Origin: Amphiduros pacificus
Taxonomy: Eukaryota > Annelida > Polychaeta > Phyllodocida > Hesionidae
Length of the DNA stretch: 64,000 nucleotides
Direction of reading: 5' to 3'
Assembly (NCBI GenBank): GCA_949316495.1
Contig: OX439005.1
Coordinates: 22,271,704 to 22,335,703 of the forward strand
Program-made: the position numbers and the translations under genes
The notes under the pieces: model-generated
Database searches by the model: none
Seen by the model: the letters and a program-made list of their open reading frames with translations, nothing else
Told to the model about the DNA's origin: nothing
Shown: one piece after another, positions 1-10,921 of the stretch
Position numbering within the stretch: the stretch's first letter is position 1
Layout of the letters: each line of letters starts with the position of its first letter

Positions 1-2229
1 GGATTCCAATATGACTGGGAATCCAGTAAAAACGAATCTCTTTATTTTCCTCAGTACAGAGTCTATGATGGCGCTCAAGGATTTTGTAGATAAAAGGATT
101 TTTCCAATCCTTTGCTTTCAACGCTTGTAAACAAGACAAAGAATCAGAAAAAAATTAAAAATGTCCGATGTGGAGAAGTCTCCACATGATCTAAAACAAG
201 GTATAAAGCATGAAGTTCTGCAGAATAAATAGACAATTTATTTGGCAGACGTTCTGAATAAATATGATTGCCCTTAACAGCAGCTGCAGCAGCCTTGTCA
301 TCATCAAATGATCCATCAGTGTATATACACTGATATCCAGTGAAAATAGATTTTATTTCTTTGTATCTATTTATATAAAGGGATGGATCGTTTGAGTATT
401 TCTTTAATTCTGACATGGCTACATTAATATTTAAAGTTTCGTAGGTCCATGGAGGTGTTTCTGAATATTGAAATTTAGCTATTTGATTTGGATTTAAATT
501 TAAAGATTGTAAAGATTCTTTGATGCGAATGCCAAAAGTTGGTATTGTATTAGGTTTACTTTCAAAAAGGTCAAGATAATTTGGATTAAATATATTATCA
601 TGGGCAGGATTGTCTGGACAAGCTGCAATTTTTGCAGCATACTGAAGGGCAAGCTCTTCTCTTCTTAAATCAAGAGGCAGCTCATCTGCCTCAACTGCCA
701 AGCTATCTGCAGGCAATGTACGAAACGCACCAAGGCAAAGTCGTAAACCTTGATTTTGTATAGGATCAAGCATTTTAATATAAGATGGACGTGCTGATCC
801 ATATACCATACACCCATAATCAAGCTTAGAACGTACCAATGCTCTATACAATTGTAATAAAATATTACGTAATAAATCTAATGCCTTCTGGCATTTCTTC
901 TTAACGTATTTAATGTGGGGAATAAAAGATAATTTTTTGTCAAAAATAAGTCCAAGAAACTTGGTTTCTTCGACAACAGGTATCCGAGTTTGGCCTAAAT
1001 AAAGATCAGGATCTGGGTGAACCTTCCATTTTTTACAAAAGTGCATACATACAGTTTTCTTTAAAGAAAACTTAAATCCATTATGATCAGCCCATTCCTG
1101 TATTCTATTAAGATGTTGTTGGAGCTGTCTTTCTATAGTATGCATGCTTGTGGACCTGTAACATAAATTAAAATCATCAACAAATAATGAACAATCTGTT
1201 CCAGGTCTCACACAATTTACAATACTGTTGATTTTTATTATAAATAGGGTTACAGATAATTTCCTGATCAAATGCATCAGAAAGTTATGAACCAACTCGG
1301 ACCCTGAATTGTCTATTTGACAAGAAATTTTGAATCAAAAGGGGTAAAGGACCCCTTAATCCCATATCATATAAATCACTCATTATCCCATATTTCCAAG
1401 TGGTGTAGTATGCCTTCTCTAAATCAAAGAAAATACTAACCACATGCTCACCTTTTATAAAACCCTCTCTTATAAATGTCTCTAAACGTACCAGGTGGTC
1501 AATTGTACTTTGAGTTTTTCTAAAGCCACTCTGTGCAACAGAAATATAAGCTGCAGTTTCTAAAAACCAAACTAAACGCTCTACAACTGGTTAAAGCAAT
1601 GGGGTGATAATTATTTGAATCTGAGGAGTCTTTGCCAGGCTTAGGAATAGGAATAATAGTGGCTTCACTCCATGAAGGAGGAAAATCAGCACTTTCCCAA
1701 ATGGTATTAAAAATATCTAAAAGATGCCCAAGTGATTGATCAGGGAGGTGTTTAAGGATTTGGTAGTGAATTTGATCAGGCCCAGGAGCGGTATCATGAG
1801 ATTTATCCAAAGCAAGTTTCAAATCTTCTATTGTAAATGATTTATTATAATGTTCCAAGTTATGAGATATAAAATTTAGTTGTTTTCTTTCTTTTCTATT
1901 TTTTATTTGTAACAGTTGAAATTTTGCAGAATAATTATTGGATGAGGTATTCTTGGAAATTGTTTGACCTATTGTGTTACCTATTTCAGTGGGATTTGTA
2001 ATTAATTGGCCATTATGAGTTAGATGTTTGATCCTTGCTCCACCTCCCTTCCCCGTAATTGTACGCACCATATCCCAGCATTTTTTAATTGGTGTACGCA
2101 TATTTAATTTGGAAACATAATCCTTCCGATTTTTCTTTTGCTTATTTTAATAATATAACGGGCTTTAGCTCTTTTTACTCGAAATTGGTGCAAATTATAT
2201 TGAGTTGGCTGTCGATTAAATATTTTCAG

Positions 2230-2561
2230 GGGCCACGGGCCGTGGCGCAGTTGGTTAGGGTGCCAGCATATTAGCACCAGTTCCTCTGTGGTGATCCAAA
2301 GGTCGTGGGTTCGAACCCCGGCCGTGCTGGGATTGAACTCATGATACAATTTCCTGCATGAGCTGAGGCCTGTGCCAAAGGGTTAACCCGTTGTCCTTGT
2401 AAATCTGTGACCGGGTGGGTTGTCATGTCAAGGACCTGCGACATGACAATTCAGTGAGGCAGCACTATATCTGCTACAAGTAGGTCTCATCACGAAATAA
2501 CTGAAATAATGTTGAAAGTGATGTAAAACCCAAAAAAAACAAAAAAAACAAACAAAAACAA
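2230..2561 (+). mobile_element. tRNA-derived SINE (family 1), copy 1
   Basis: A full-length SINE. The tRNA-like head has a pol III A box (tggcgcagttgg) and B box (gggttcgaacccc); a conserved body follows, with an A/C-rich tail. A 13-bp target-site duplication TAAATATTTTCAG flanks it (2217-2229 and 2562-2574). It interrupts ORF2 of the I/Nimb LINE between residues that are contiguous in copy C, so it is younger than that LINE copy. Confidence 0.95.
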
Positions 2562-3541
2562 TAAATATTTTCAGAGCTTTTTTGCGTTCCTTGACAGCTT
2601 TTTTGCACTCATCATTAAACCAGGGTTTTTCTTTAATTTTAGAATTTGGCTTTGATTTGGAAATACACCCATCAGCAATATCATACAATGTATCCGTAAA
2701 AACTTGAAGAGGATCATCGACATTGTAAAAAACTTCGGAAGTTATTTGATTAAAACAGGAAGTTTGAAATTTTGCCCAATCGGCTTTATGAAATTTCCAC
2801 TTGGGGATTCGTTCGTCTTGTTGAGGAAAATGGTTATTTAAAATAATGGGGTAATGATCACTACCCCATTGATCTTCCTCTACTTCCCAGGAATAGTCTA
2901 AAAATAAATTTGGAGTGCACATGGAGAGATCTATTGATGTTAAAGAGCCTGTAGCAGGATGTAAATAGGTTGGAGAATAGTCATTCCAAAGGCACAAAGT
3001 ATCGTTATTTAAGAAATCTTCTATTATACATCCTTTGCCATCAGTATTATTTCTGCCGCCCCAAAGATAGTTGTGAGCATTAAAGTCACCAACTAACATA
3101 TGGTTGTGGCAGCTGGGTTATCAAATTATTTAAATCTGCAATATTAACTGGCTCACTAGGTGGTAAATATATTGAACATATAGTTAATATATTGTGCAGG
3201 GTAACCCTGACTGCAGAAGCTTGTAAATTAGTATTTAATTTTACTTTACTTTGGGGTATACAGGATTATCAAAAACAGAAACTCCGCCATGTGCTCGGTC
3301 CATAATGTCAATTGAACCGACTTTATTATAAATCACATATCCCTTAAATGTTGTGGAATCATCTTTGAATTTAGTTTCTTGTAAACAAATTACCGATGCA
3401 TTATATTGTTACATAGTGAGGGGAGCCTCAGAAGATATGGGGAAACTTGCTTGGCTAAGTGAGTTCCTGGCCAATATGCTAAGTGCCTACTCCTATCTCG
3501 GGTGATCAAGGAGAACTGCAGACTCTGATATAATGTCATCT

Positions 3542-3602
3542 TTATTCGGGGTATAAATTGTACATATACATAAATACATATACATATATATAACCCCGAA
3601 TT
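3542..3602. repeat. Hairpin-forming inverted repeat
   Basis: Arms near ttattcggggtata and tataaccccgaatta face each other across an AT-rich loop of about 33 bp made of acatata-type repeats. The stem is roughly 12 bp. It lies in the LTR-like block, overlapping its AATAAA signal. Confidence 0.6.
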
Positions 3603-4560
3603 AGCATATGGCATGGCAACGAGCGATCAGCCGGAGTGGTTATCCGTGTAACTCCTGTGTGGGGGCGACAGAGAGTGGCGGCCTGCGGCCCATATCCCCG
3701 CACTCCTGCTCTCTCCTTGTCCTGAGTGTCGTGGCTTGGCTCTTTGCTTTTATTGGTCCAAACTGCCCATTTGTCGTGTGTGACGATATTTATACCCACG
3801 CGTCAGGATGAGATCTGCGTCAGGATGAGATCATGTCTCTTCCCAGAAAATGACCAAATATGGTCATTTTCCGTACTTGACAGGGTGAGATCATATCTAA
3901 TTCTGTACAGTGACACAGTGGATCCATAATGTATGCAACCTGCTCTTGATGCGTACCATGGTCTCGCACATCCACCGTCTCTCTGTCAACCTGCACACAA
4001 CACACAATCTCCATACATGATGTTCTGCCAGAGACCGCGATTGTCCGTGATTGTCTATATATTCTCAAGAGCCTCTGGGTGTACAATCCATATCCTACAC
4101 TCGGTCCTCCTTCGACTAAACACGTCCTCGTGTTTCAGACGAGAGTATATAACTATATTTTTTCCAAAAATACTTATTTTGCCAATTTGCCAATTTGCCA
4201 ATCGCCAATGCCATATACCAAATCGGTATAAATTCTTCACAGTTTACATAATTATCACACCAAAAGTTGATCGGTTAAGTTTTTTCTTTTAATACAAATG
4301 GAGGTGAAATTCTCATTAAAACAATCGCCTCAAATCACATAAGCAATTATAAATGGTGAACTATGGTCCCTATACATACCAACCTAAAATGCACAAAAAC
4401 CGCAAACACACTTTGCCTATAACCCATGTCACGGTACATGTATGCACACATAATACGGTACCCCTAGCCTTAAAAATTTATGGAAGAATTGTAGAAGCCA
4501 CCATTACTCTAGGCTTGCTTATACTCTATTCACTTCACATCCATTACTCGGGCAGGTAAA

Positions 4561-4863
4561 GGGCCACGGGCCGTGGCGCAGTTGGTTAGGGCGCCAGCTT
4601 ATTAGCACCAGTTCCTCTGTGGTGATCCGAAGGTCGTGGGTTTGAACTCATGATACAATTTCCCACATGAGCTGAGGCCTGTGCCAAAGGGTTAACCCTT
4701 TGTCCTTGTAAATCTGTGACCGGGTGGGTTGTCATGTCAAGGACCTGCGACATGACAATTCTGTGAGGCAGCACTATATCTGTTACAAGTAGGTCTCATC
4801 ACGAAATGACTGAGATAATGTTGAAAGTGATGTAAAACCCCAAACAAACAAACAAAACAAAAA
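4561..4863 (+). mobile_element. tRNA-derived SINE (family 1), copy 2
   Basis: The head has an A box (tggcgcagttgg). The B box is shortened (gtcgtgggtttgaac is followed directly by the body, so part of the head is deleted). The body and the caaacaaacaaaac tail match the other copies. A 13-bp duplication TCGGGCAGGTAAA (4548-4560 and 4864-4876) flanks it. It is nested in the LTR-like block that is itself nested in LINE copy A, making it one of the youngest insertions at this end. Confidence 0.93.
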
Positions 4864-6195
4864 TCGGGCAGGTAAAAAAAATTAGGAGTCTCCATCACTT
4901 TCCAGACTCAGAAAAAAATGAAAAGCCTCTATTCATTCCAGGCATATTTATACATATATATTATTCCATGTCCATTTATATTCTGCGACCTTTAAAATCC
5001 TACAATATTTCTGGGTTAATAACTCCAGTTCTGGCCTGTTTGCCTCAAATCCTCTACAAAGTATGATATTGCTGATAGCCATATTAAAAATAATGAGTAT
5101 AAATATAGGATTTAACATAATCATTTGTTAGGTTTACGATTATGTTTTGACTGAACAGGTGTAAAATGTATATCAGAAGGATCACCTGTATCCATCCTTT
5201 CTAAGGATATAGTTCTATTTATTTTACTTTTTACTTGATCTTTGCTTTCTTTTTTGTCTGATTTATGTATTGGTCTATTACTATTGATACTTTTATTATT
5301 GGATGATGTTGAGGGAGTTTGTGAAGAGGGTTTAGTGGATGTTGCTGTTAGTTGAGGTATTACTGGGATAGTGGATGTCGTGGTCTGAGTAGATATAGCT
5401 GAAGATTTTGAGGTTTTTGTGAATAATTTTTGTCATTAATTGGCCATGTAATTTCAGTCTGAATTGCTATTGATTTAGTCTCTTTGTTCTTTAAAGTGCT
5501 AGCATAGGATGATTTTGTTGTGTTGAATGATTCTACACGCTTACGTGCCTCTGGAAAAGATATGTTTTCTGTGTGTCGTATTCGCTGAATTTCCTTCTCT
5601 TTTAAAAAAGAAGGACAATTCCGCGAATATGATGGGTGATCGCCTTCACAATTCACACATTTGACATTATTTGATAAAGAATCTTCTCCATTATGTTGGG
5701 CAGTACACTTTGGGCATGTTACATTCCCTTTACATCTGTCAGATCCATGTCCATATCTCTGACACTTGAAGCAGCGCAGAGGGTTTGGAATAAAAACATC
5801 TCTGACGTTTAAATATCCAACCTTCATAGATGTTGGAAGCTGCGCTGCTTCAAATTTCAGGATGAATGTATTTACTGGAACTTTTGTGCCATCCTTTTTA
5901 ATATAAATTCTCTTGCAATGGACGACATCCTGATCCTTCAATTCATTGGCTATTTCCTCTTCTGAAACTCCTGCTAATGCCTCAGTCACATTTGCGCCGA
6001 TTTCAGTAAAGATGCCCGGCTGATGGGTATTTTTTACAAAATGGGCAGGCATTTCAGATTGCTGTGCGGGCACCGGGAGATCATCGGCCACAATTGGGCA
6101 TCTTTAAGACGTCGGCCGGGTCATCGGGAACTTTTAGCTGCCACATAAAAGTTGCCGGCGTTTCCCCGATGTCTTATTAGCGAATATCATCTTAA

Positions 6196-6243
6196 AGTCC
6201 ACGGCAGGGTCCCGGCAGGGTCCCGGCAGGGTCCCGCAGGGAC
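6196..6243. repeat. GC-rich minisatellite (gtcccggcagg units)
   Basis: About four consecutive copies of an 11-bp unit gtcccggcagg, the last one imperfect, lie inside the MITE. Confidence 0.8.
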
Positions 6244-6359
6244 ATCGGCAGATTATCTCAGGGCTGCCGGTGGCATCCTGCGGTGAAAATAGGATTATAT
6301 TTATTTCATGTGTTCATAGACCATCGTCAGATGATCCCACAGGCTCCCTGCGATATATC

Positions 6360-6470
6360 ATAGACGTCTTTAGGATGTCTTTCAGACATCTGTCAAATGA
6401 GACAGACGTCGTTAGGATATCCTACAGACGTCTGTCAATGATCTAGACGTCTTTAAGATATCCTTCAGAG
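6360..6470. repeat. Imperfect tandem repeat inside the MITE
   Basis: About two and a half copies of a roughly 55-bp unit are built from the motifs agacgtcttta, ggatatcctt and cagacgtctgtcaa. Each agacgtct is itself palindromic, so the array can form several hairpins. Confidence 0.7.
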
Positions 6471-7418
6471 GCTGTGCCATTCAGTCTTTCACGTGCCGTG
6501 CGGCGCCCTTTAATAATTTGACCACAGCTACGGTACCTCTCAGATTGTTGCCTATAAACTCCCCGGCGCCCGGCAGATTGTGAAGTCGGCCGATTCTTTC
6601 TTCCTGGCCGGCGCCCGGTGCAAATGTGACTGAGACATAAGTCGGGGCATCTGATAACACCTTTCTTGTTATTTAGGGTTTTATGGGCCGTTATTGAAAC
6701 TGGGACTGTGGCCAACATTCGGCATCTCAGGAGATTTTCCGCATGGCTTTTTCTTTCCACCTCAATCAACAGACGACTTCCCATTTTTTTCACTGTTTTG
6801 GGGACCCCGGCAATGCCTTGTATCCCCTTTGCATTTGCAAAGGGGGACATTTTTGCCAGGGTATGTTCACTGTCTAAACTTTCTGCCATCAAAAATCTGG
6901 GGCATTTTTCTTTGATTGAATCATCATTGCTGTCAGTTTCATTCCTTGGTCTTTTTTGTTTTTGTGCCATATGTGTTTTGTTATTTTTCATCAGCTAGGT
7001 CCCCTACCCACCACTGAGCCCAACAAGGGGATGCCTTTCTGGGCCGGTAACTCCAAGCTCTGACGCCTTGAGGATACCCAACATGACTCTTAGAATAAAA
7101 ACTCCATCCTTTTGAATCTTATTTTTATCCCTCGATTGACCCAATCAGCAGTAATCTCCTTTCAGCAAATATTTATCAAAAAAATTTTAAATTATTCCTA
7201 AATTTCAAACATATAAATTATCATTAATAAAAATCAAATATCCAGAATATAAGGAAATATACTACAAGCCGGTTAAATCAGACCCAGGCCTAATCTGATC
7301 TGCCCGTCTGGTGAACATCTGGATCCAAGACAGGAGTGTTGCAACTGGACTGGTATTACTGCCAAACCAGCCCAGTGCTCAGCCCGTCAGGATTCCATAT
7401 CCTCCCGACACAAGGGTC

Positions 7419-10400
7419 TTATGTTTGCACTTTGGTAGGTTGAAAGGGCTTGTAAAAAGGATAAATGATTTTGGGGAGTATTGCTGCTATTTATAGCGAA
7501 TTCCACAAGATTTACCTGCAGTCAATGATATAGTGTACTATTACGGTAGTTCATAATACAGAACGTGTCAAGCTCTCATACAGCATCTTCATACACAAGA
7601 GATTACCTACCTGTTCAGTGCTACACAATCATGGCTAGACAAGAATAGTGGCGAAACCACATAGACACTCACCTTGCCCCACAATGGTATAGGGTCAAAT
7701 AAAGTCCTGCTGTGTGACACTCATACTAGAATCTTCACGAAGAATTCTTCTTTGGAAAATATCAATTTTAATATCATTCCACGTGCTTACTTCAGGTTGC
7801 TGCAGGAGATGATTGCAAACTCAAATATTAATATATTTGAGTCTGAGCATGAAATTGAACTGTTCCCTGCTCAATTTCGATTGGTGCTCGATACATGTGA
7901 CTACATAAAATCGAACACCCTATTATCTGTACATGGGGCAAGCAAGCTAAATTGTCAGTTCAATTTTGTTAAATATACACAAATATCGCATCCAAAACAT
8001 CTTTATTGGGAAAACATATTTATTCTGCCTCCTCGGCCACAAAAACATAGACTGAACAACAAATATGTTGAGAGTCCATGCAATTCGTCAAAATCATGCA
8101 GTTTTGGCAAAATTATCATAGGTGGCACTGTTTGTGGTAGGAATGTAAATAATACACATCCTTCTTCTCAGCCAAACAAACAGAATACAGCATCCAGGTC
8201 GCCAGCCAGCTCAACACGTGCTCCGCTGTACCATGTAAACAGAGGGGGCGCCACAGGCAATAACACACAGTCATCACAATGCAAACCTAGCAACCAACTC
8301 TTAATTGGTTCATGTAATGTCCAGAGCATCTCGGGCAAGGTCCTACTTGTGAAAGACTACTTCTCTGAACATAACCTAGACGCTCTATTTGTAACTGAAA
8401 CATGGCTACAGGACTCAAATAATGAAAAAGTGAAAAGGGAACTGGAGATGGGTTCCCTAAAATTTCATTCTTTCCCTCGTAAGGGACGCTCGGGCGGAGG
8501 CATGGGTCTATTGCATCTTGTTGAGCTTCCCTTCGAAACCGATAGGTTTAACCAACCAGTGGTGACAACAACGGAACTCCTAGAAGCATCCCTTCTAATC
8601 AAGGGAAAGAAGTTAACCTTTGTCACCATATATAGACCTGAACCATCAGACAGGAATAGGTATACCTACTCTGAGTTCTATGATGAGTTCACTCAACTCG
8701 TAGCACACTATGGGTCATTCAGTCATGAAGTCATCTTCCTTGGTGACTACAACTTTCATGTCAATAAACCAAATAAACCTGATGTCATAAAGTTCAATGA
8801 CATTCTATCTACCTTTGACATGAACCAATGGGTACAGGAACTGACCCATAAGTTAGGGAACACCCTTGATCTAATCATCACATTCAAAGGGAACAAGTTT
8901 CTTAAGAGCCACCTGGTGGATGAGTACATATCTGATCATAAAATGATTAAGCTCTATCTAGGTATCTCACCCCCAAACCCCCCAAAAATTGATCAGGTAC
9001 AGGAACTATAAGGGACTGGATCTTCAATCCCTAAGGAATGACATCAAATCCCTTACAGTTGCAACTGAAACCTGGGAACACTTGAGTGATATGGTGGATT
9101 ACTATGACAAGGAGCTCACATCACTCATGGATAAACATGCTCCTACCAAGCTTGCCAAGGTCACTCAGCGTAAACCTGTTCCCTGGATGAGTGACCAATT
9201 AAAGCTGGAAAGATCTCTCAAGAGGAGGCTTTAGAGAAAAATGAACAAGACTGGCTCTCACATTGACAAGGAGCTGTACAACTCTCAGAGAAACAAATAC
9301 AACTCAATGCTGAAATCTGCTCAATCAACATATTTTTCCAACCTGGTTGAGGAAAACAAACATGACCCTAAAAAGCTCTTTAGAGTCATTGACACAGTCA
9401 TGCACAAGAAAAAATACACACCCATGCCCCAATCTGACTGTGAGATCACTCAAGCTGAGAAGTTTAACACATTCTTTCCTGAAAAAATAGAGGGAATCCG
9501 CCTAGACATTGATAAGGCTCCACCCTGCCAAACTCCGCCACCAGGTGATACTGTGAACAATAGTACTGCATGTCTGGAAAGGTTCACACCCTTAACCATT
9601 GACGACATACGGAAATTGGTCAAAAGGTCTGCAAAGAAGTCATGTGAGCTGGATCCAATTCCAACCTGGCTCTTACTTGACCTCTTAGATGACCTCCTAC
9701 CAATAATTACTTCCATCATAAATAAATCACTGATGGAATCAGCAGTATCGGAAAATATGAAAATAGCCATCATAACACCCCTGCTGAAGAAACTCAGTCT
9801 AGAACTGGTTGAGAAAAATGAACAGGAATGAACAGGAACAGGAAGCAATGTGTGAAGGTGGGGATCCATAGATCCTGTCTCAAGTCCATAAAATATGGGG
9901 TGCCCCAAGGCTCAGTCCTGGGTCCTATACTGTTCACCATTTACATGACACCCCTTTCTGATATCCTTGCCAAATATGGTCTGAGCTATCATATTTATGC
10001 AAATGATACTCAGATCTACATCCCTGTAGACCATATGTCCCCCCATCGAGTGGATATGAGCAGACACAAACTGGAGGAGTGTGTCAGCGAGGTCAGAAAC
10101 TTCCTTATATCAAACAAGATGAAGATAAATGATGGAAAAACTGAGATGCTCATATGTACTGACAGGTACAGTACTACCACCCGTGGTAGTATCCCAACCA
10201 CAATCAGAGTGGGTGGCTCTGACATTGCTCCTAGTGAGTCAGTGGTGGACCTTGGTATCACATTTGACTCCAACATGGACATGAAGGCCCAGATCAAGAA
10301 AATGTGTCAGAAGGGCTATTATCACATTAGGAACTTGGCGGCCATCAGATATTGTCTAGACGAGAAGACCGCGGTAACACTTACCCATGCTTTTGTTACA

Positions 10401-10921
10401 TCTACCCTGGACAATGGGAATGGTCTTCTGGCTGGTCTTCCTAAGACTGACATCAGGAAACTTCAATACCTCCAAAACTCTGCAGAACGGGTTGTTGGAA
10501 AAATCAGGAAATTTGATCAAATTTCAGGAAAATTACAGGAACTGCACTGGCTCCCTGTTCATGCGAGAATTGATTTTAAAATTCTTCTCTTAACCTGGAA
10601 AGCCCTAAATGGTAAGGCTCCGCCTTACTTACGTGATCTACTCCTGATCAAAAAAGGGGAACGCTGTCTAAGATCCAATGATGGCACCCATCTACAAGTA
10701 CCTAATACCAGGCTAAAGACAGTAGGTGACAGGGCCTTCTCATCTGTAGGTCCACGACTATGGAATTCCTTGCCTACTTATATTAGGACAAGTACTTCAG
10801 TCTCCTCGTTTAAGAATAGACTGAAAACTCATCTCTTCAGGATGCACGTCCTGAGCGCAGCGCTATGAACAGACTTGTCTGATATCAGCGCTATACAAAT
10901 TGTATTATTATTTTTATTATA
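7419..10921 (+). mobile_element. CR1/L2-like LINE (element E), internally deleted
   Basis: A non-LTR retrotransposon of the CR1/L2 group. An APE endonuclease, RT thumb and C-terminal region (LQELHWLPVHARIDFKILL, YLRDLL, FKNRLKTHLF) are followed by a short 3' UTR that can fold into a hairpin and a (TATT)n-type tail at 10902-10921. The 5' limit is uncertain, because the sequence from 7419 abuts the 5' UTR of LINE copy A and no target duplication was found. No ORF1 is visible upstream. It is related to the element at 53.8-58.1 kb: shared GDYNFH, WLPV and R.DFK motifs and the same 3' hairpin. Confidence 0.82.
7674..10868 (+). pseudogene. ORF2 (endonuclease-RT) of CR1/L2-like LINE E, inactivated
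   Basis: The coding sequence opens with about 200 residues of unrecognised N-terminal extension. The endonuclease follows (SCNVQSI, VTETWL, LGDYNFHV, LDLIITF, SDHKMIK at about 8305-8960), then the RT. The frame changes near 9000 and there is a stop at 9232-9240. Near 9830 the RT fingers (KKSCELDPIPTWLL) jump straight to YGVPQGSVLGP, so roughly 130-150 palm residues, including the first catalytic Asp, are missing. The second catalytic site reads YAND where RTs have YADD. The C-terminal region is open to 10868. It cannot be active. Confidence 0.85.

Larger units (their letters stand above)
3407..5004. mobile_element. Possible solo LTR, with a SINE inside it
   Basis: A block of 1,598 bp absent from the matching position of the other LINE copies. 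It begins TGTTAC, ends CCTACA (TG..CA ends) and is flanked by ATAT (3403-3406 and 5005-5008). Excluding the nested SINE it is about 1.28 kb. Read on the minus strand, a TATA-like run and an AATAAA signal (near 3545) lie toward the downstream end, as in an LTR. It has no coding potential and no inverted repeats long enough for a DNA transposon. It is best described as a fossil LTR of an unidentified family. A 4-bp duplication in AT-rich DNA is weak evidence. Confidence 0.4.
1..5124 (-). pseudogene. ORF2 (endonuclease-RT-RNase H) of I/Nimb LINE copy A, partial
   Basis: This is the replicase polyprotein for target-primed reverse transcription. Visible pieces on the minus strand are: the start and first part of the endonuclease (5124-5009); the rest of the endonuclease with LVGDFNAHN and SDHYPI (3400-2575); the linker and RT fingers with GKGGGARIKHL and PGPDQIHYQI (2216-1520); the RT palm with FVDDFNL; and the start of RNase H with YTDGSFDD (1295-1). 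A SINE and an LTR-like block interrupt it. Several frameshifts are present, and about 33 bp is missing near 865 relative to copy C (the VLAHTDWGGDR segment). It is non-functional, and the RNase H end lies outside the window. Confidence 0.85.
5978..6637. mobile_element. 660-bp MITE with 18-bp terminal inverted repeats and TAA target duplication
   Basis: The left end TGCCTCAGTCACATTTGC and the right end, read in reverse complement as TGTCTCAGTCACATTTGC, form terminal inverted repeats with one mismatch. TAA flanks both sides (5975-5977 and 6638-6640). The block sits inside LINE ORF1 between codons that are contiguous in copies B and C. It is more GC-rich than its surroundings and has no transposase. 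Three-base TWA duplications are characteristic of the PIF/Harbinger superfamily, so a non-autonomous Harbinger-like element is the best guess, although the terminal bases are not a classic match. Confidence 0.75.
5121..6991 (-). pseudogene. ORF1 (gag-like, zinc-knuckle) of I/Nimb LINE copy A
   Basis: This is the nucleic-acid-binding ORF1 protein of the LINE. The N-terminal part (6991 to about 6640) has the family signature KMSPFA..KGIQGIAGVPKTVKKMGS and ends at IRCPD. The protein resumes at about 5975 with AGVSEEEI and continues into three CCHC-type knuckles (CFKCQRYGHG, CPKCTAQH, CVNCEGDH) at 5790-5640, then a Ser/Thr-rich tail. The gap is exactly the 660-bp MITE at 5978-6637. Further small lesions exist, including a frame change near 5430. 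The stop codon overlaps the ORF2 start as ATGA at 5121-5124, as in copy C. Confidence 0.85.
1..7418 (-). mobile_element. I/Nimb-type LINE, copy A (3' end beyond window, interrupted)
   Basis: A non-LTR retrotransposon read on the minus strand. It runs from a 5' UTR remnant (about 7418-7000) through ORF1 and ORF2 to the window edge. Comparison with the intact copy at 47.35-53.18 kb defines it. Its 5' UTR stops about 90 bp short of the full-length start, so it is 5'-truncated or was later cut. Three foreign blocks interrupt it: a SINE at 2230-2561, a 1.6-kb LTR-like block at 3407-5004 and a MITE at 5978-6637. The small ORFs between these blocks are spurious. The I/Nimb call rests on zinc knuckles in ORF1 and on APE endonuclease, RT and RNase H in ORF2; the exact clade is an inference. 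Confidence 0.88.

Noticed and set aside
2231-2330. Candidate tRNA genes at the tRNA-like heads
   Set aside because: Each carries the SINE body and tail and is flanked by target duplications; the anticodon arm does not fold as in a functional tRNA.
5360-6091. A start at MADDLPVPAQQSEMPAHF for ORF1 of LINE copy A
   Set aside because: Those residues lie in the inserted MITE; the LINE protein only resumes at AGVSEEEI.
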